From positions 1-9,172 of the forward strand of contig JAATEU010000522.1 of the NCBI GenBank assembly GCA_015655565.1: 9,172 nucleotides of DNA, read 5' to 3'. Origin of the DNA: Clostridiales bacterium (GTDB taxonomy: Bacteria > Bacillota > Clostridia > Lachnospirales > Lachnospiraceae). The notes beneath the pieces are model-generated. The model had not been told where the DNA came from, ran no database searches, and worked only from the letters and a program-made list of their open reading frames with translations. Position numbers and translations under genes: made by a program. Below are positions 1 to 5,807 of the stretch, piece by piece (positions within the stretch are counted from its first letter, which is position 1; the number at the start of each line of letters is the position of its first letter).

Positions 1-1
1 G

Positions 2-76
2 GTTTCAAAATCAGAGGCGAATCAAGAGACTATATTAGCCCATGCTTCCGGAGGTGTCAGTGAAAATGAATCATAG
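2..76 (+). CDS. C-terminal end of a ribose-type ABC importer ATPase (partial)
   Basis: An open frame enters from the left edge and ends at TAG 74-76 after 24 codons. Its residues include NQETILAHASGG, which fits the extreme C-terminus of sugar ABC ATPases of the RbsA/MglA type, where a Q-E-x-(I/L)-(M/L)-A-x-A-(T/S)-G pattern is usual. The protein would be the cytoplasmic ATP-hydrolysing subunit of the importer whose permease and binding protein follow. Its stop lies 11 bp inside the permease gene, an overlap typical of translational coupling within one operon. The assignment rests on a short tail plus gene order, so the family is likely but its substrate cannot be read from this piece. Confidence 0.72.
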   Translation, partial: VSKSEANQETILAHASGGVSENES

Positions 77-1031
77 TATAAAGAAAAAATTGATATATCA
101 GGTGAACGTATTTCGGTCAGTTTTTATTCTGCTCACCATATGTGTATTTGCAACATTCCTTTCACCGAATTTTTTAAGTGTACCAAACTTATTTAATGTG
201 TTAAAGCAAATTACAGTTGCGGGTATCGTTGGATGTGGTATGACCTTCGTTATTCTTACCAGTGGAATTGACTTGTCAGTTGGTTCAATCGTTGGACTAG
301 CAGGTGTCTTATCAGCGGGAGTACTGGCATCAACAGGAAACCCGGTTTTAGCTGTATTAACAGCCGTTGGTGTAGGCATTATCTGTGGAGCCGCTAATGG
401 TTTCTTCATATCACAATGTGGAATTCCACCTTTTATTGCAACGTTAGGAATAATGACATTATTAAGAGGGTGCATACTAGTTTATACAAAGGGATCACCT
501 ATCCCGATTAAATTAGATACCTATAAATTTATAGGAAAAGGTAATATCGCAGGAATTCCTGTTCCTGTAGTTATTCTCATCTTCCTGCTGTTATTAGCTC
601 ATTATATTTTAACACAAACTGCATTTGGACGAAGTGTATATGCTTTTGGTGGTAATAGAGAAGCATCTCGTCTATCTGGTATCTCCGTTAAGAAAACGGA
701 ATGGAAAGTATACATCATTAATGGTTTGTTATGTGGAATAGCGGCTATTGTTTTAACAGCAAGACTTGGTTCAGCACAATCAACAAGTGGTGAAGGCATA
801 GAAATGGATGCCATAGCAGCTGTAATCTTAGGCGGTACAAGCTTAAGTGGTGGTGTAGGGTTCGTTCTCCCGACCGTTGTCGGTGCAATGATCATGGGTA
901 TTATAGATAATATATTGACTTTGATGAACGTAAATCCGCATGCTACAAATATTGTAAAGGGTGCAGTCATTCTAATCGCAGTATTAGTTGACAAAAAAGT
1001 TAAGGATCTATCTGCGAAAGCAGAACAATAA
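66..1031 (+). CDS. rbsC: Ribose-type ABC sugar transporter permease (RbsC family)
   Basis: This is the membrane channel subunit of a CUT2-class sugar importer, 321 residues, the same size as E. coli RbsC. It is almost entirely hydrophobic, with about eight to ten predicted membrane segments after a short basic N-terminus (MNHSIKKK). Family signatures are visible: LTSGIDLSVGS around residue 70, GIPPFIATLG around residue 120, and LGGTSLSGG near residue 258, all characteristic of the BPD_transp_2 family. I chose ATG 66 over ATG 42 because GGAGGTG at 50-56 precedes it at good spacing, while ATG 42 has no ribosome binding site. The gene overlaps the ATPase gene by 11 bp and is followed 35 bp later by the binding-protein gene. 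Function as a permease is secure; ribose as the substrate is inferred only from family resemblance. Confidence 0.9.
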   Translation: MNHSIKKKLIYQVNVFRSVFILLTICVFATFLSPNFLSVPNLFNVLKQITVAGIVGCGMTFVILTSGIDLSVGSIVGLAGVLSAGVLASTGNPVLAVLTAVGVGIICGAANGFFISQCGIPPFIATLGIMTLLRGCILVYTKGSPIPIKLDTYKFIGKGNIAGIPVPVVILIFLLLLAHYILTQTAFGRSVYAFGGNREASRLSGISVKKTEWKVYIINGLLCGIAAIVLTARLGSAQSTSGEGIEMDAIAAVILGGTSLSGGVGFVLPTVVGAMIMGIIDNILTLMNVNPHATNIVKGAVILIAVLVDKKVKDLSAKAEQ

Positions 1032-1066
1032 ATCACAATTAAAAAAAGAAAAGGAAGGTATGAATT

Positions 1067-2062
1067 ATGAGAAAAATGAAATTAGTGGGGACTATTTTAA
1101 CAATGACATGTATTGCATCCTTAGTATTAACTGGATGTGGCGCAAAAACCAACACTACAACAGAACCAACAAAAACGGAAACACCAACAGAAGCAGCAAC
1201 AGATGCAAAAGATGGATATGTTATTGGTCTTTCAATGAATACACAAACAAACCCATTCTTTGTAGATGTAAAAGATGGAGTACAAAAGGCAGCAGATGAG
1301 CAAGGTATTACACTATATATTACAGATGCGCAAGATGATCCAACAATTCAAATGAAAGATATTGAAAATTTGATCACCAAAAAACCGGATGCTATTATCA
1401 TTGATACCTGTGACTCAGATGCAATTGTTGCTTCTGTAGAAGCTTGTAACGAAGCCGGTATCCCTGTATTTACTATGGATCGTCAATCCAATGGAGGAGA
1501 TGTTATCTCTCATATCGGATATGATGCAATTAAATCAGGTAAAATCGCTGGTCAGTATCTTGTAGATACTTTAGGTGGAAAAGGTAAGATTGTTGAAATA
1601 CAAGGTATCATGGGTACCAATGTTGCTCAAAACAGATCAGCTGGTTTTAATGAGATTATTTCAGCTAACCCAGATATGGAAATTGTATCCACACAAGTAG
1701 CAGACTTTGATAGAGCAAAGGCTATGAGCGTTATGGAAAATATTTTACAAGCTAACCCAGAAATTGATGGTCTTTATGCAGCAAATGATGAAATGTTATT
1801 AGGTGCTTTAGAAGCAATCGAAGCAGCAGGCAGACTAGATGAAATTACTATGATTGGCTGCGATGCTATCGATGATACTCTTGAAGCTTTGAAGGCAGGA
1901 AAAGTCGAAGCTACAATCGCAGAGCCTCCTTTCTTCTTAGGAAAAGCCATCTTAAATACAGCATTTGATCATCTTGAAGGCAAAACAGTAGAAAAATCAA
2001 TTATTCTTGATAATAATCTTGTAACGAAAGATAATGTAGATGCATTAGTAACAAAAGAATAG
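1067..2062 (+). CDS. rbsB: Ribose-type sugar-binding lipoprotein (RbsB family)
   Basis: This 331-residue extracellular substrate-binding protein feeds the ABC importer. A lipoprotein signal peptide is clear: basic MRKMK, a hydrophobic core, and lipobox LTGC with the lipidated Cys at residue 24. A Thr/Glu-rich linker (about 26-48) precedes the periplasmic-binding-protein fold. Aligned by eye with E. coli RbsB, most ribose contacts are kept: Asn62, Phe64, Phe65, Asp138, Arg139, Arg190, Phe214, Asn240 and Asp266. Two differ: the position of RbsB Asn64 is Asp113, and that of Gln235 is Glu286. The ligand may therefore be a related sugar rather than ribose. Start ATG 1067 follows AAGGAAGG at 1051-1058. 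An ATG at 1060 is in another frame and rejected. The order ATPase, permease, binding protein is common in Firmicutes, and the operon ends in the terminator downstream. Confidence 0.88.
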   Translation: MRKMKLVGTILTMTCIASLVLTGCGAKTNTTTEPTKTETPTEAATDAKDGYVIGLSMNTQTNPFFVDVKDGVQKAADEQGITLYITDAQDDPTIQMKDIENLITKKPDAIIIDTCDSDAIVASVEACNEAGIPVFTMDRQSNGGDVISHIGYDAIKSGKIAGQYLVDTLGGKGKIVEIQGIMGTNVAQNRSAGFNEIISANPDMEIVSTQVADFDRAKAMSVMENILQANPEIDGLYAANDEMLLGALEAIEAAGRLDEITMIGCDAIDDTLEALKAGKVEATIAEPPFFLGKAILNTAFDHLEGKTVEKSIILDNNLVTKDNVDALVTKE

Positions 2063-2088
2063 ATAATTTATAAGAGCTCTATTTTAAT

Positions 2089-2128
2089 AAAAATTCAGCG
2101 GGATTAATCATCCGCTGAATTTTTTTGT
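2089..2128 (+). terminator. Rho-independent terminator of the sugar-transporter operon, probably bidirectional
   Basis: A 13-bp perfect stem pairs 2089-2101 with 2112-2124 (core TTCAGCGG/CCGCTGAA) around a 10-nt loop, with a run of T residues from 2120 into TTTGTTT. It lies 26 bp after the binding-protein stop. Read on the minus strand the stem is followed by TTTTTATT, so it could also stop transcription coming from the minus-strand remnant and the deformylase unit. Confidence 0.92.
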
Positions 2129-2145
2129 TTCAATTATTATGAAAT

Positions 2146-2515
2146 CTAATTAGCTGCTTTTACTAAAAATCTATTACCTCCACAGATTACCAGCTTTTGT
2201 CCGCTTGGAGCGTTACATATCCAATCAGTCTCTTCATCACTTAAGGAGAATATTGGTTTAAGCATAGCAGATGTATTCTGTGAATGATTATATAATTCAA
2301 AATAGCCTGAGATATTACAAAATACCGGTGATCCTGAACTGTGAGAATTTATAGCGGAAATTCTTACAGCATTTATCCAAGACCTGTGATATCAGATCGC
2401 GTTCGGGCTGTTCTGCATCAAGGAATCTTTCAATGGCTGCCAACTGCTGGGACAGGTAGCGTGGATTCTCCTTTTTTCGCCATTTATGAAGTGCTGGAAG
2501 GAATAACAGTTCCAT
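2146..2515 (-). pseudogene. Decayed minus-strand remnant, possibly of a conjugative VirB4/TraE-type ATPase
   Basis: No intact gene fits the stretch between the terminator and the deformylase gene, but the minus strand has two overlapping open segments in different frames. The 3' one (2391 down to TAG 2148-2146) ends with readable protein-like sequence: ISGYFELYNHSQ, then FSLSDEETDWICNAPSGQ, then LVICGGNRFLV. The pattern of an (A/S)N-S-x-(Y/F)-x-x-L-x-N-(Q/S) segment, an LS-x-x-E segment and a G-x-x-L-I-x-x-G-x-R tail resembles the C-terminus of VirB4/TraE ATPases of integrative conjugative elements. The 5' segment (2515-2315, ATG start, no clear ribosome binding site) includes PERDLISQVLDKCCKNF, which might be another part of the same protein after an internal deletion. 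This is pattern recognition by eye. The remnant could belong to another family, and only the tail looks convincing. Confidence 0.3.
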
Positions 2516-2577
2516 TTACGCCGCATGCTTTCAGCAATGGATAGTACACTAACTATATTAATTTAAAACGAGAAAAC

Positions 2578-3033
2578 TCAAATATTAATATATTCCGTAA
2601 CAAAATCAGTAAAAAGGATACCATCCAAATGCTCTATTTCATGACAAAAGCATTTTGCCAAATCTCCGGTGCCGGTTAATATAATTTCTTCACCCTTTTC
2701 ATTGAGTGCCTGTACTGTAACTTTGGCAGGTCTTTTTAATTTGCCCCAGGTATTCGGAAGGCTTAAACAGCCTTCTATAACTTCCTGTATCCCCTCCTGT
2801 TCAAGGATTACGGGATTTACCAATTGGATTAACCCTTGCCCCATGTCAATAACCACCAGCCGTTTTAAGATACCTACCTGGGGGGCCGCCAGTCCTCCGC
2901 CGGTTTTAGAGTGATACATGGTTTCTGCCATATCTTCCAAAAGCTGTCTTATTCTATCATCTATCTGTTCCACTCTTTTACTTTTTTTTCTTAATATTGC
3001 ATCTTCATTTAACCGGATCTGTCTTAATGCCAT
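2578..3033 (-). CDS. def: Peptide deformylase
   Basis: This is a cytoplasmic metalloenzyme that removes the formyl group from the N-terminal formylmethionine of new proteins. At 151 residues it has normal length, and all three family motifs are present in order: GGGLAAPQVG at 45-54 (with Gln52), EGCLSLP at 87-93 (metal ligand Cys89), and HEIEHLDG at 131-138 (ligands His131 and His135, catalytic Glu132). Small departures from the commonest sequence are Gly46 where Ile/Val is usual, and Cys130 and Glu134 in motif III where QHEIDHL is usual; none removes a catalytic residue. The start at 3033 follows AGGGGTG about 8 nt upstream. The gene overlaps the frame-restored end of the upstream regulator by 10 bp, so the two were translated as a coupled pair. 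It is a stand-alone def, not next to fmt or priA, and may be a second copy. Confidence 0.93.
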   Translation of the reverse strand: MALRQIRLNEDAILRKKSKRVEQIDDRIRQLLEDMAETMYHSKTGGGLAAPQVGILKRLVVIDMGQGLIQLVNPVILEQEGIQEVIEGCLSLPNTWGKLKRPAKVTVQALNEKGEEIILTGTGDLAKCFCHEIEHLDGILFTDFVTEYINI

Positions 3034-3265
3034 GATAAAACACCCCTGTTTTGCCGGGATCTGGATTTCCGTTCACTTTCTTCAAAAATAAAAACTTCCT
3101 CGATGGGGCTTTTAAATACTTTAGATATATCATAAGCCAGCCAGATGGAGGGCTCGAATTTTTCTGTCTCAACTGCGTTGATTGCCTTGATACTCCCACA
3201 AGCGTTCCCAGCTGTTCCTGTGTTAAGCCAAGTAATTCCCGGAATTCCCGGATTCTATTTTTCAT
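3024..3265 (-). pseudogene. Xre/Cro-type helix-turn-helix regulator, frameshifted
   Basis: The N-terminal part (MKNRIREFRE, then LTQEQLGTLVGVSRQ) is a typical HTH_3 DNA-binding domain. After the codon for that last Gln, at about 3180-3184, the sense reading jumps to another frame, where it continues as INAVETEKFEPSIWLAYDIS and VFKSPIEEVFIFEE, the standard second half of these roughly 70-80 residue regulators. Restoring the usual SRQTINA needs four extra bases. The un-shifted frame runs on to 3005 as unrelated sequence (an 86-residue product from this start). I chose ATG 3265 over ATG 3274 because AGGAAAGG at 3276-3283 is about 10 nt before it. With the frame restored, the gene would encode about 81 residues and stop at 3024 inside def. 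It is either a real null allele or an assembly error; a 4-nt loss is not a typical homopolymer error. Confidence 0.82.
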
Positions 3266-3317
3266 TAATACCATTCCTTTCCTATGAGAATATATTTAAA
3301 GTTAATGTAATGTGTAC

Positions 3318-3329
3318 CTTACATGTAAG
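3318..3329. promoter_or_regulatory. Palindromic operator candidate CTTACATGTAAG
   Basis: This is a perfect 12-bp inverted repeat overlapping the end of the -10 and the predicted start site of the regulator-def promoter. A further ATGTAA half-site lies at 3305-3310, facing TTACAT at 3319-3324. The placement is that expected for autorepression by the adjacent helix-turn-helix protein; binding itself is inferred. Confidence 0.5.
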
Positions 3330-3355
3330 ATAGCATTATTTATACTCCATGTCAA
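3327..3355 (-). promoter_or_regulatory. Minus-strand promoter for the regulator-def unit
   Basis: Read on the minus strand, TTGACA (3355-3350) is separated by 17 nt from TATCTT (3332-3327), a near-consensus sigma-A arrangement. Transcription would start near 3320, about 55 nt upstream of the regulator start. The -35 is perfect; the -10 matches four of six bases. Confidence 0.6.
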
Positions 3356-3453
3356 GTTAACCTTACGGATATCATAAACAGTTTATCTTAAAAATAGCTA
3401 AACAACCGATACAATTTAAAACAAAAGTTAATAAAACCGAAAATGAGTTATAG

Positions 3454-3482
3454 TTGAATAATTGAATATTAAATTATATAAT
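3454..3482 (+). promoter_or_regulatory. Promoter candidate for the nucleoside-salvage genes
   Basis: TTGAAT (3454-3459), a 17-nt spacer, and perfect TATAAT (3477-3482) form a good sigma-A promoter. Transcription would begin near 3489, giving a leader of about 235 nt before pdp. The surroundings are very AT-rich, so chance matches are more likely here than elsewhere. The sequence between this and the minus-strand promoter (3356-3453) is AT-rich and shows nothing else I can name. Confidence 0.5.
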
Positions 3483-3569
3483 GAAATATATGCAGTATAC
3501 TATGTTGTAAATAAATCCGGGAATAGTATTTTATATTATTAATTTATAAAATATTATGTAGGAGCCTTG

Positions 3570-3614
3570 ATGTGCACAAAACAAATAAAATGCTTTTGTT
3601 TTGGCACCGCCTGA
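3570..3614 (+). CDS. Possible 14-residue leader peptide upstream of pdp
   Basis: ATG 3570 is preceded by TAGGAG (3559-3564) at 5-nt spacing and followed by a short frame, MCTKQIKCFCFGTA, ending at TGA 3612-3614. It is rich in Cys, Lys and Phe and matches no leader that I know. It spans most of the hairpin at 3572-3607, so ribosomes translating it would open that structure. That arrangement would suit translation-dependent control of pdp, but a chance short frame in a leader is a real alternative. Confidence 0.3.
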   Translation: MCTKQIKCFCFGTA

Positions 3615-3655
3615 CCCCGTATTTTCATGAAAAGCGTTTAAAAATAGCTTGCGGG
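3572..3655 (+). promoter_or_regulatory. Inverted repeats in the pdp leader
   Basis: Two structured parts can be drawn. First, 3572-3585 pairs with 3595-3607 (13 bp with one bulged A, 9-nt loop). It has no T-run, so it is not a simple terminator. Second, CCCGTA 3616-3621 can pair with TGCGGG 3650-3655, enclosing a 12-bp palindrome TTTTCATGAAAA (3622-3633) and a short AGC/GCT pairing (3633-3635 with 3647-3649). The remainder to the pdp ribosome binding site (3656-3710) shows no further structure. I recognise no known riboswitch class. Confidence 0.35.
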
Positions 3656-3723
3656 AGACAGCGAAAGAAGGAAACGGACAAACCGGAATTTTGAAATTAT
3701 AATTAAAGTTAGGAGGTTATTAT

Positions 3724-5049
3724 ATGGGAATGTATGATTTGATTTATAAAAAAAAGATTGGGGGGTCTTTAACGGAAGAGGAAATTAAATTTATCGTAAA
3801 TGGTTTTACAAAAGATGAGATTCCGGATTATCAGATGGCAGCTTTTTTAATGGCAGTTTGCTTAAAAGGTATGGATAAATCTGAAACCATAGCATTGACC
3901 ATGGCTATGGCACACAGCGGGGAAATGCTTGATTTATCTGCAATTGAAGGCATTAAGGCGGATAAACACAGTACCGGAGGGGTAGGGGATAAAACTTCCC
4001 TGGTCTTAAGCCCCATGGTGGCCTCCCTGGGAATACCCGTTGCAAAAATGTCCGGCCGCGGACTGGGACATACCGGAGGAACCATTGACAAATTAGAGAG
4101 CTTTCCGGGCTTTTCAACCTCAATTCCAACCGGACAATTTATAGATAATGTAAACCGGATGAAAATGGCAATTGTTGGACAAACCGCCAATCTGGCACCT
4201 GCCGATAAAAAAATATATGCTTTAAGAGATGTAACGGCAACCGTAGATAATATTTCCCTGATTGCCGGCAGTATTATGAGTAAAAAGATAGCCTCCGGTG
4301 CAGATGTAATTGTTCTGGATGTTAAAACCGGAAGCGGGGCATTTATGAAGACCCTGGAGGATTCCACAGCATTAGCCGAGGCCATGGTTGAGATTGGAAA
4401 CGGAGTGGGAAGGGAAACCTATGCGGTTATTACGGATATGAACCAACCTCTTGGAAGGGCGGTCGGAAACTCGATTGAAGTAGCAGAAGCAATTCGTACT
4501 TTACAGGGAAATGGTCCGGAGGATTTACTGGAGGTGAGTTTAACTTTAGGAAGCTATATGCTGCTTGGGGCAAAAAAAGCCGGATCGGTGGAAGAAGCAA
4601 GGAAATTATTGAAACAAACCATTACGGATCAGTCAGCTTTAAATAAATTAGCCGAATTTGTCCGCGCCCAGGGCGGAGATGACAGAGCGGTTTACAATAC
4701 AGAGCGGTTCCCTCAGGCCTCCATACAAGAAGAAGTAATCTCGGACCGGGAGGGGTATGTTACCAGGATAATTACCGATGAAATCGGAATGACTTCCCTG
4801 GTGTTAGGAGGAGGCCGTGAAACCAAGGACAGTGTCATAGACCTAAGTGTTGGAATACAAATTCATAAGAAGCTCGGTGATAAAGTAAAGGCCGGCGAAT
4901 CCCTGGCTTCCTTATACGGGAATAATATGGATAAGATGAAGACAGCTAAGACAAGATACTTAAAGGCATATACCATTGAGGATGCAAAACCGGACCCGGC
5001 TAAGTATATTTATGGTATCGTTACAAGGGATGGTCTGACTCAATTTTAA
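3724..5049 (+). CDS. pdp: Pyrimidine-nucleoside phosphorylase
   Basis: This cytoplasmic enzyme splits uridine, deoxyuridine and thymidine with phosphate, giving the free base and (deoxy)ribose 1-phosphate. It has 441 residues against about 433 in Bacillus and is similar throughout. The phosphate-binding segment KHSTGGVGD is at 81-89, the family signature SGRGLGHTGGTIDKLE is at 110-125 (Lys108, Ser110 and Thr120 near phosphate), and the base-binding residues Arg168, Ser183 and Lys187 occupy the positions known from Bacillus-type enzymes. The C-terminal domain, about 345-420, carries the glycine-rich LGGGRETKDSVIDLSVG stretch. Bacillus-like sequence and the uridine-accepting gene context favour Pdp over DeoA (thymidine phosphorylase), though the exact substrate range cannot be fixed by reading. 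The start follows AGGAGGT at 3711-3717 at ideal spacing. It is the first gene of the cluster, 22 bp before the next possible start codon. Confidence 0.94.
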   Translation: MGMYDLIYKKKIGGSLTEEEIKFIVNGFTKDEIPDYQMAAFLMAVCLKGMDKSETIALTMAMAHSGEMLDLSAIEGIKADKHSTGGVGDKTSLVLSPMVASLGIPVAKMSGRGLGHTGGTIDKLESFPGFSTSIPTGQFIDNVNRMKMAIVGQTANLAPADKKIYALRDVTATVDNISLIAGSIMSKKIASGADVIVLDVKTGSGAFMKTLEDSTALAEAMVEIGNGVGRETYAVITDMNQPLGRAVGNSIEVAEAIRTLQGNGPEDLLEVSLTLGSYMLLGAKKAGSVEEARKLLKQTITDQSALNKLAEFVRAQGGDDRAVYNTERFPQASIQEEVISDREGYVTRIITDEIGMTSLVLGGGRETKDSVIDLSVGIQIHKKLGDKVKAGESLASLYGNNMDKMKTAKTRYLKAYTIEDAKPDPAKYIYGIVTRDGLTQF

Positions 5050-5071
5050 TAGTCTGGAAGGATGAGGAAAA

Positions 5072-5176
5072 ATGAGTGAAGGTAACGGTATCAGCCATTG
5101 GTTTGGTGATATTAAGCAGAAACGGAGGAGAAAGATTGAAAGAAGAGAGAATACCAAAACCGGGACAGATATATAG
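5072..5176 (+). CDS. Possible 34-codon translational-coupling ORF
   Basis: ATG 5072 follows GGAAGGA (5056-5062) and TGAGG (5063-5067), a better ribosome binding site than many genes have. It opens a basic 34-residue frame (MSEGNGISHWFGDIKQKRRR and onward) ending at TAG 5174-5176. It overlaps, in another frame, the start of the DUF1653 gene at 5136. I recognise no homologue. It may exist to deliver ribosomes from pdp to the weak TTG start of DUF1653, or it may be chance. Confidence 0.25.
   Translation: MSEGNGISHWFGDIKQKRRRKIERRENTKTGTDI
5124..5138 (+). promoter_or_regulatory. Ribosome binding site and TTG start deciding the DUF1653 gene
   Basis: GGAGG at 5124-5128 lies 7 nt before TTG 5136-5138, immediately ahead of the conserved EERIPKPGQIYRH. 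A longer in-frame start, GTG 5076, has no well-placed ribosome binding site and would add 20 residues unlike the family, so TTG 5136 is preferred. Confidence 0.7.
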
Positions 5177-5669
5177 ACATTTTAAAAATAATTTATATCA
5201 GATTATTACGGTAGCCACCCATTGGGAAACTGGTGAAAAGATGGTAGTATATCAGGCGTTATATGGGAATTTCAAAACTTATGTAAGACCGCTTGAAATA
5301 TTTATTGGTGAAGTGGATGAGAATAAATATCCGGAGGTACGTCAAAAGTACCGATTTGAACAGGCAGCTGTGAAAGAAGAAAAAGAGACCCTTGTTCCGA
5401 TCGAAGACGGTTCCAAATCTGAAACCAGAGCTTATGAAGAAGAAGGCGTTATAAATCCTGTATTGCTTGAATTTTTAGATGCGCATACTTATAAAGAAAA
5501 GCTTGACATATTATTAAGTAATAAGAAACATATTAATGATAAAACATTAAATGATATGACTGTTTCCCTGGATTGTACAGTAGAGGAAGGAGATTTGGAG
5601 GAACGTATCAGGGGCTTTACAAATTGCCTGCAGACTTTCGCACGATTTGAAAATAACCGTTTACGCTAA
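5136..5669 (+). CDS. DUF1653 domain protein with conserved C-terminal extension
   Basis: This is a 177-residue cytoplasmic protein of unknown function. Residues 6-70 are a DUF1653 domain: PKPGQIYRHFKN, then an ATHWETGEKMVVYQALYG stretch, then a VRPLEIF motif and a (Y/R)RF-like end (QKYRFE). The second half holds a charged linker (about 80-105) and a helical tail with FLDAHTYKEKLDIL and a final TFARFENNRLR; from memory, similar tails occur in Lachnospiraceae homologues. There is no signal peptide or membrane segment. It starts with TTG and overlaps the small frame at 5072. Its place directly behind pdp suggests co-transcription, but the domain has no established biochemical role and I assign none. 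Gene identity is confident; function is unknown. Confidence 0.85.
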   Translation: MKEERIPKPGQIYRHFKNNLYQIITVATHWETGEKMVVYQALYGNFKTYVRPLEIFIGEVDENKYPEVRQKYRFEQAAVKEEKETLVPIEDGSKSETRAYEEEGVINPVLLEFLDAHTYKEKLDILLSNKKHINDKTLNDMTVSLDCTVEEGDLEERIRGFTNCLQTFARFENNRLR

Positions 5670-5730
5670 AAGAAATCCTTCCGTAAGATTGGTATCCGAA
5701 TTTGCCCAAATTATACTGAATGAATGGCAT

Positions 5731-5760
5731 TTGCACTTATTATGTAAATACGCATATGAT
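5731..5760 (+). promoter_or_regulatory. Weak promoter candidate before the YmaF-family gene
   Basis: TTGCAC (5731-5736), an 18-nt spacer and TATGAT (5755-5760) give a plausible sigma-A promoter starting near 5767. The 138-bp gap after DUF1653 would be unusual inside a tight operon, which supports an extra promoter here. No terminator is visible in the gap. Confidence 0.35.
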
Positions 5761-5807
5761 ACTTTGAACGTACTTTTTTGCTAAAACATAATAAGGAGCT
5801 GATTCTT

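Noticed and set aside
2341..2544. Plus-strand GTG-started 67-codon frame between the transporter operon and def
   Set aside because: No ribosome binding site and no recognisable domain. It is antisense to the minus-strand remnant, whose C-terminus reads more like real protein.
3831..4385. Long minus-strand open frame opposite pdp
   Set aside because: It is a shadow of the strongly conserved pdp coding frame, with no ribosome binding site and Pro/Ser-rich composition typical of antisense frames.
5076..5135. GTG 5076 as the start of the DUF1653 protein
   Set aside because: It has no well-placed ribosome binding site, and the added 20 residues are hydrophobic and unlike the family. TTG 5136 has GGAGG at 7 nt and is followed directly by the conserved domain.
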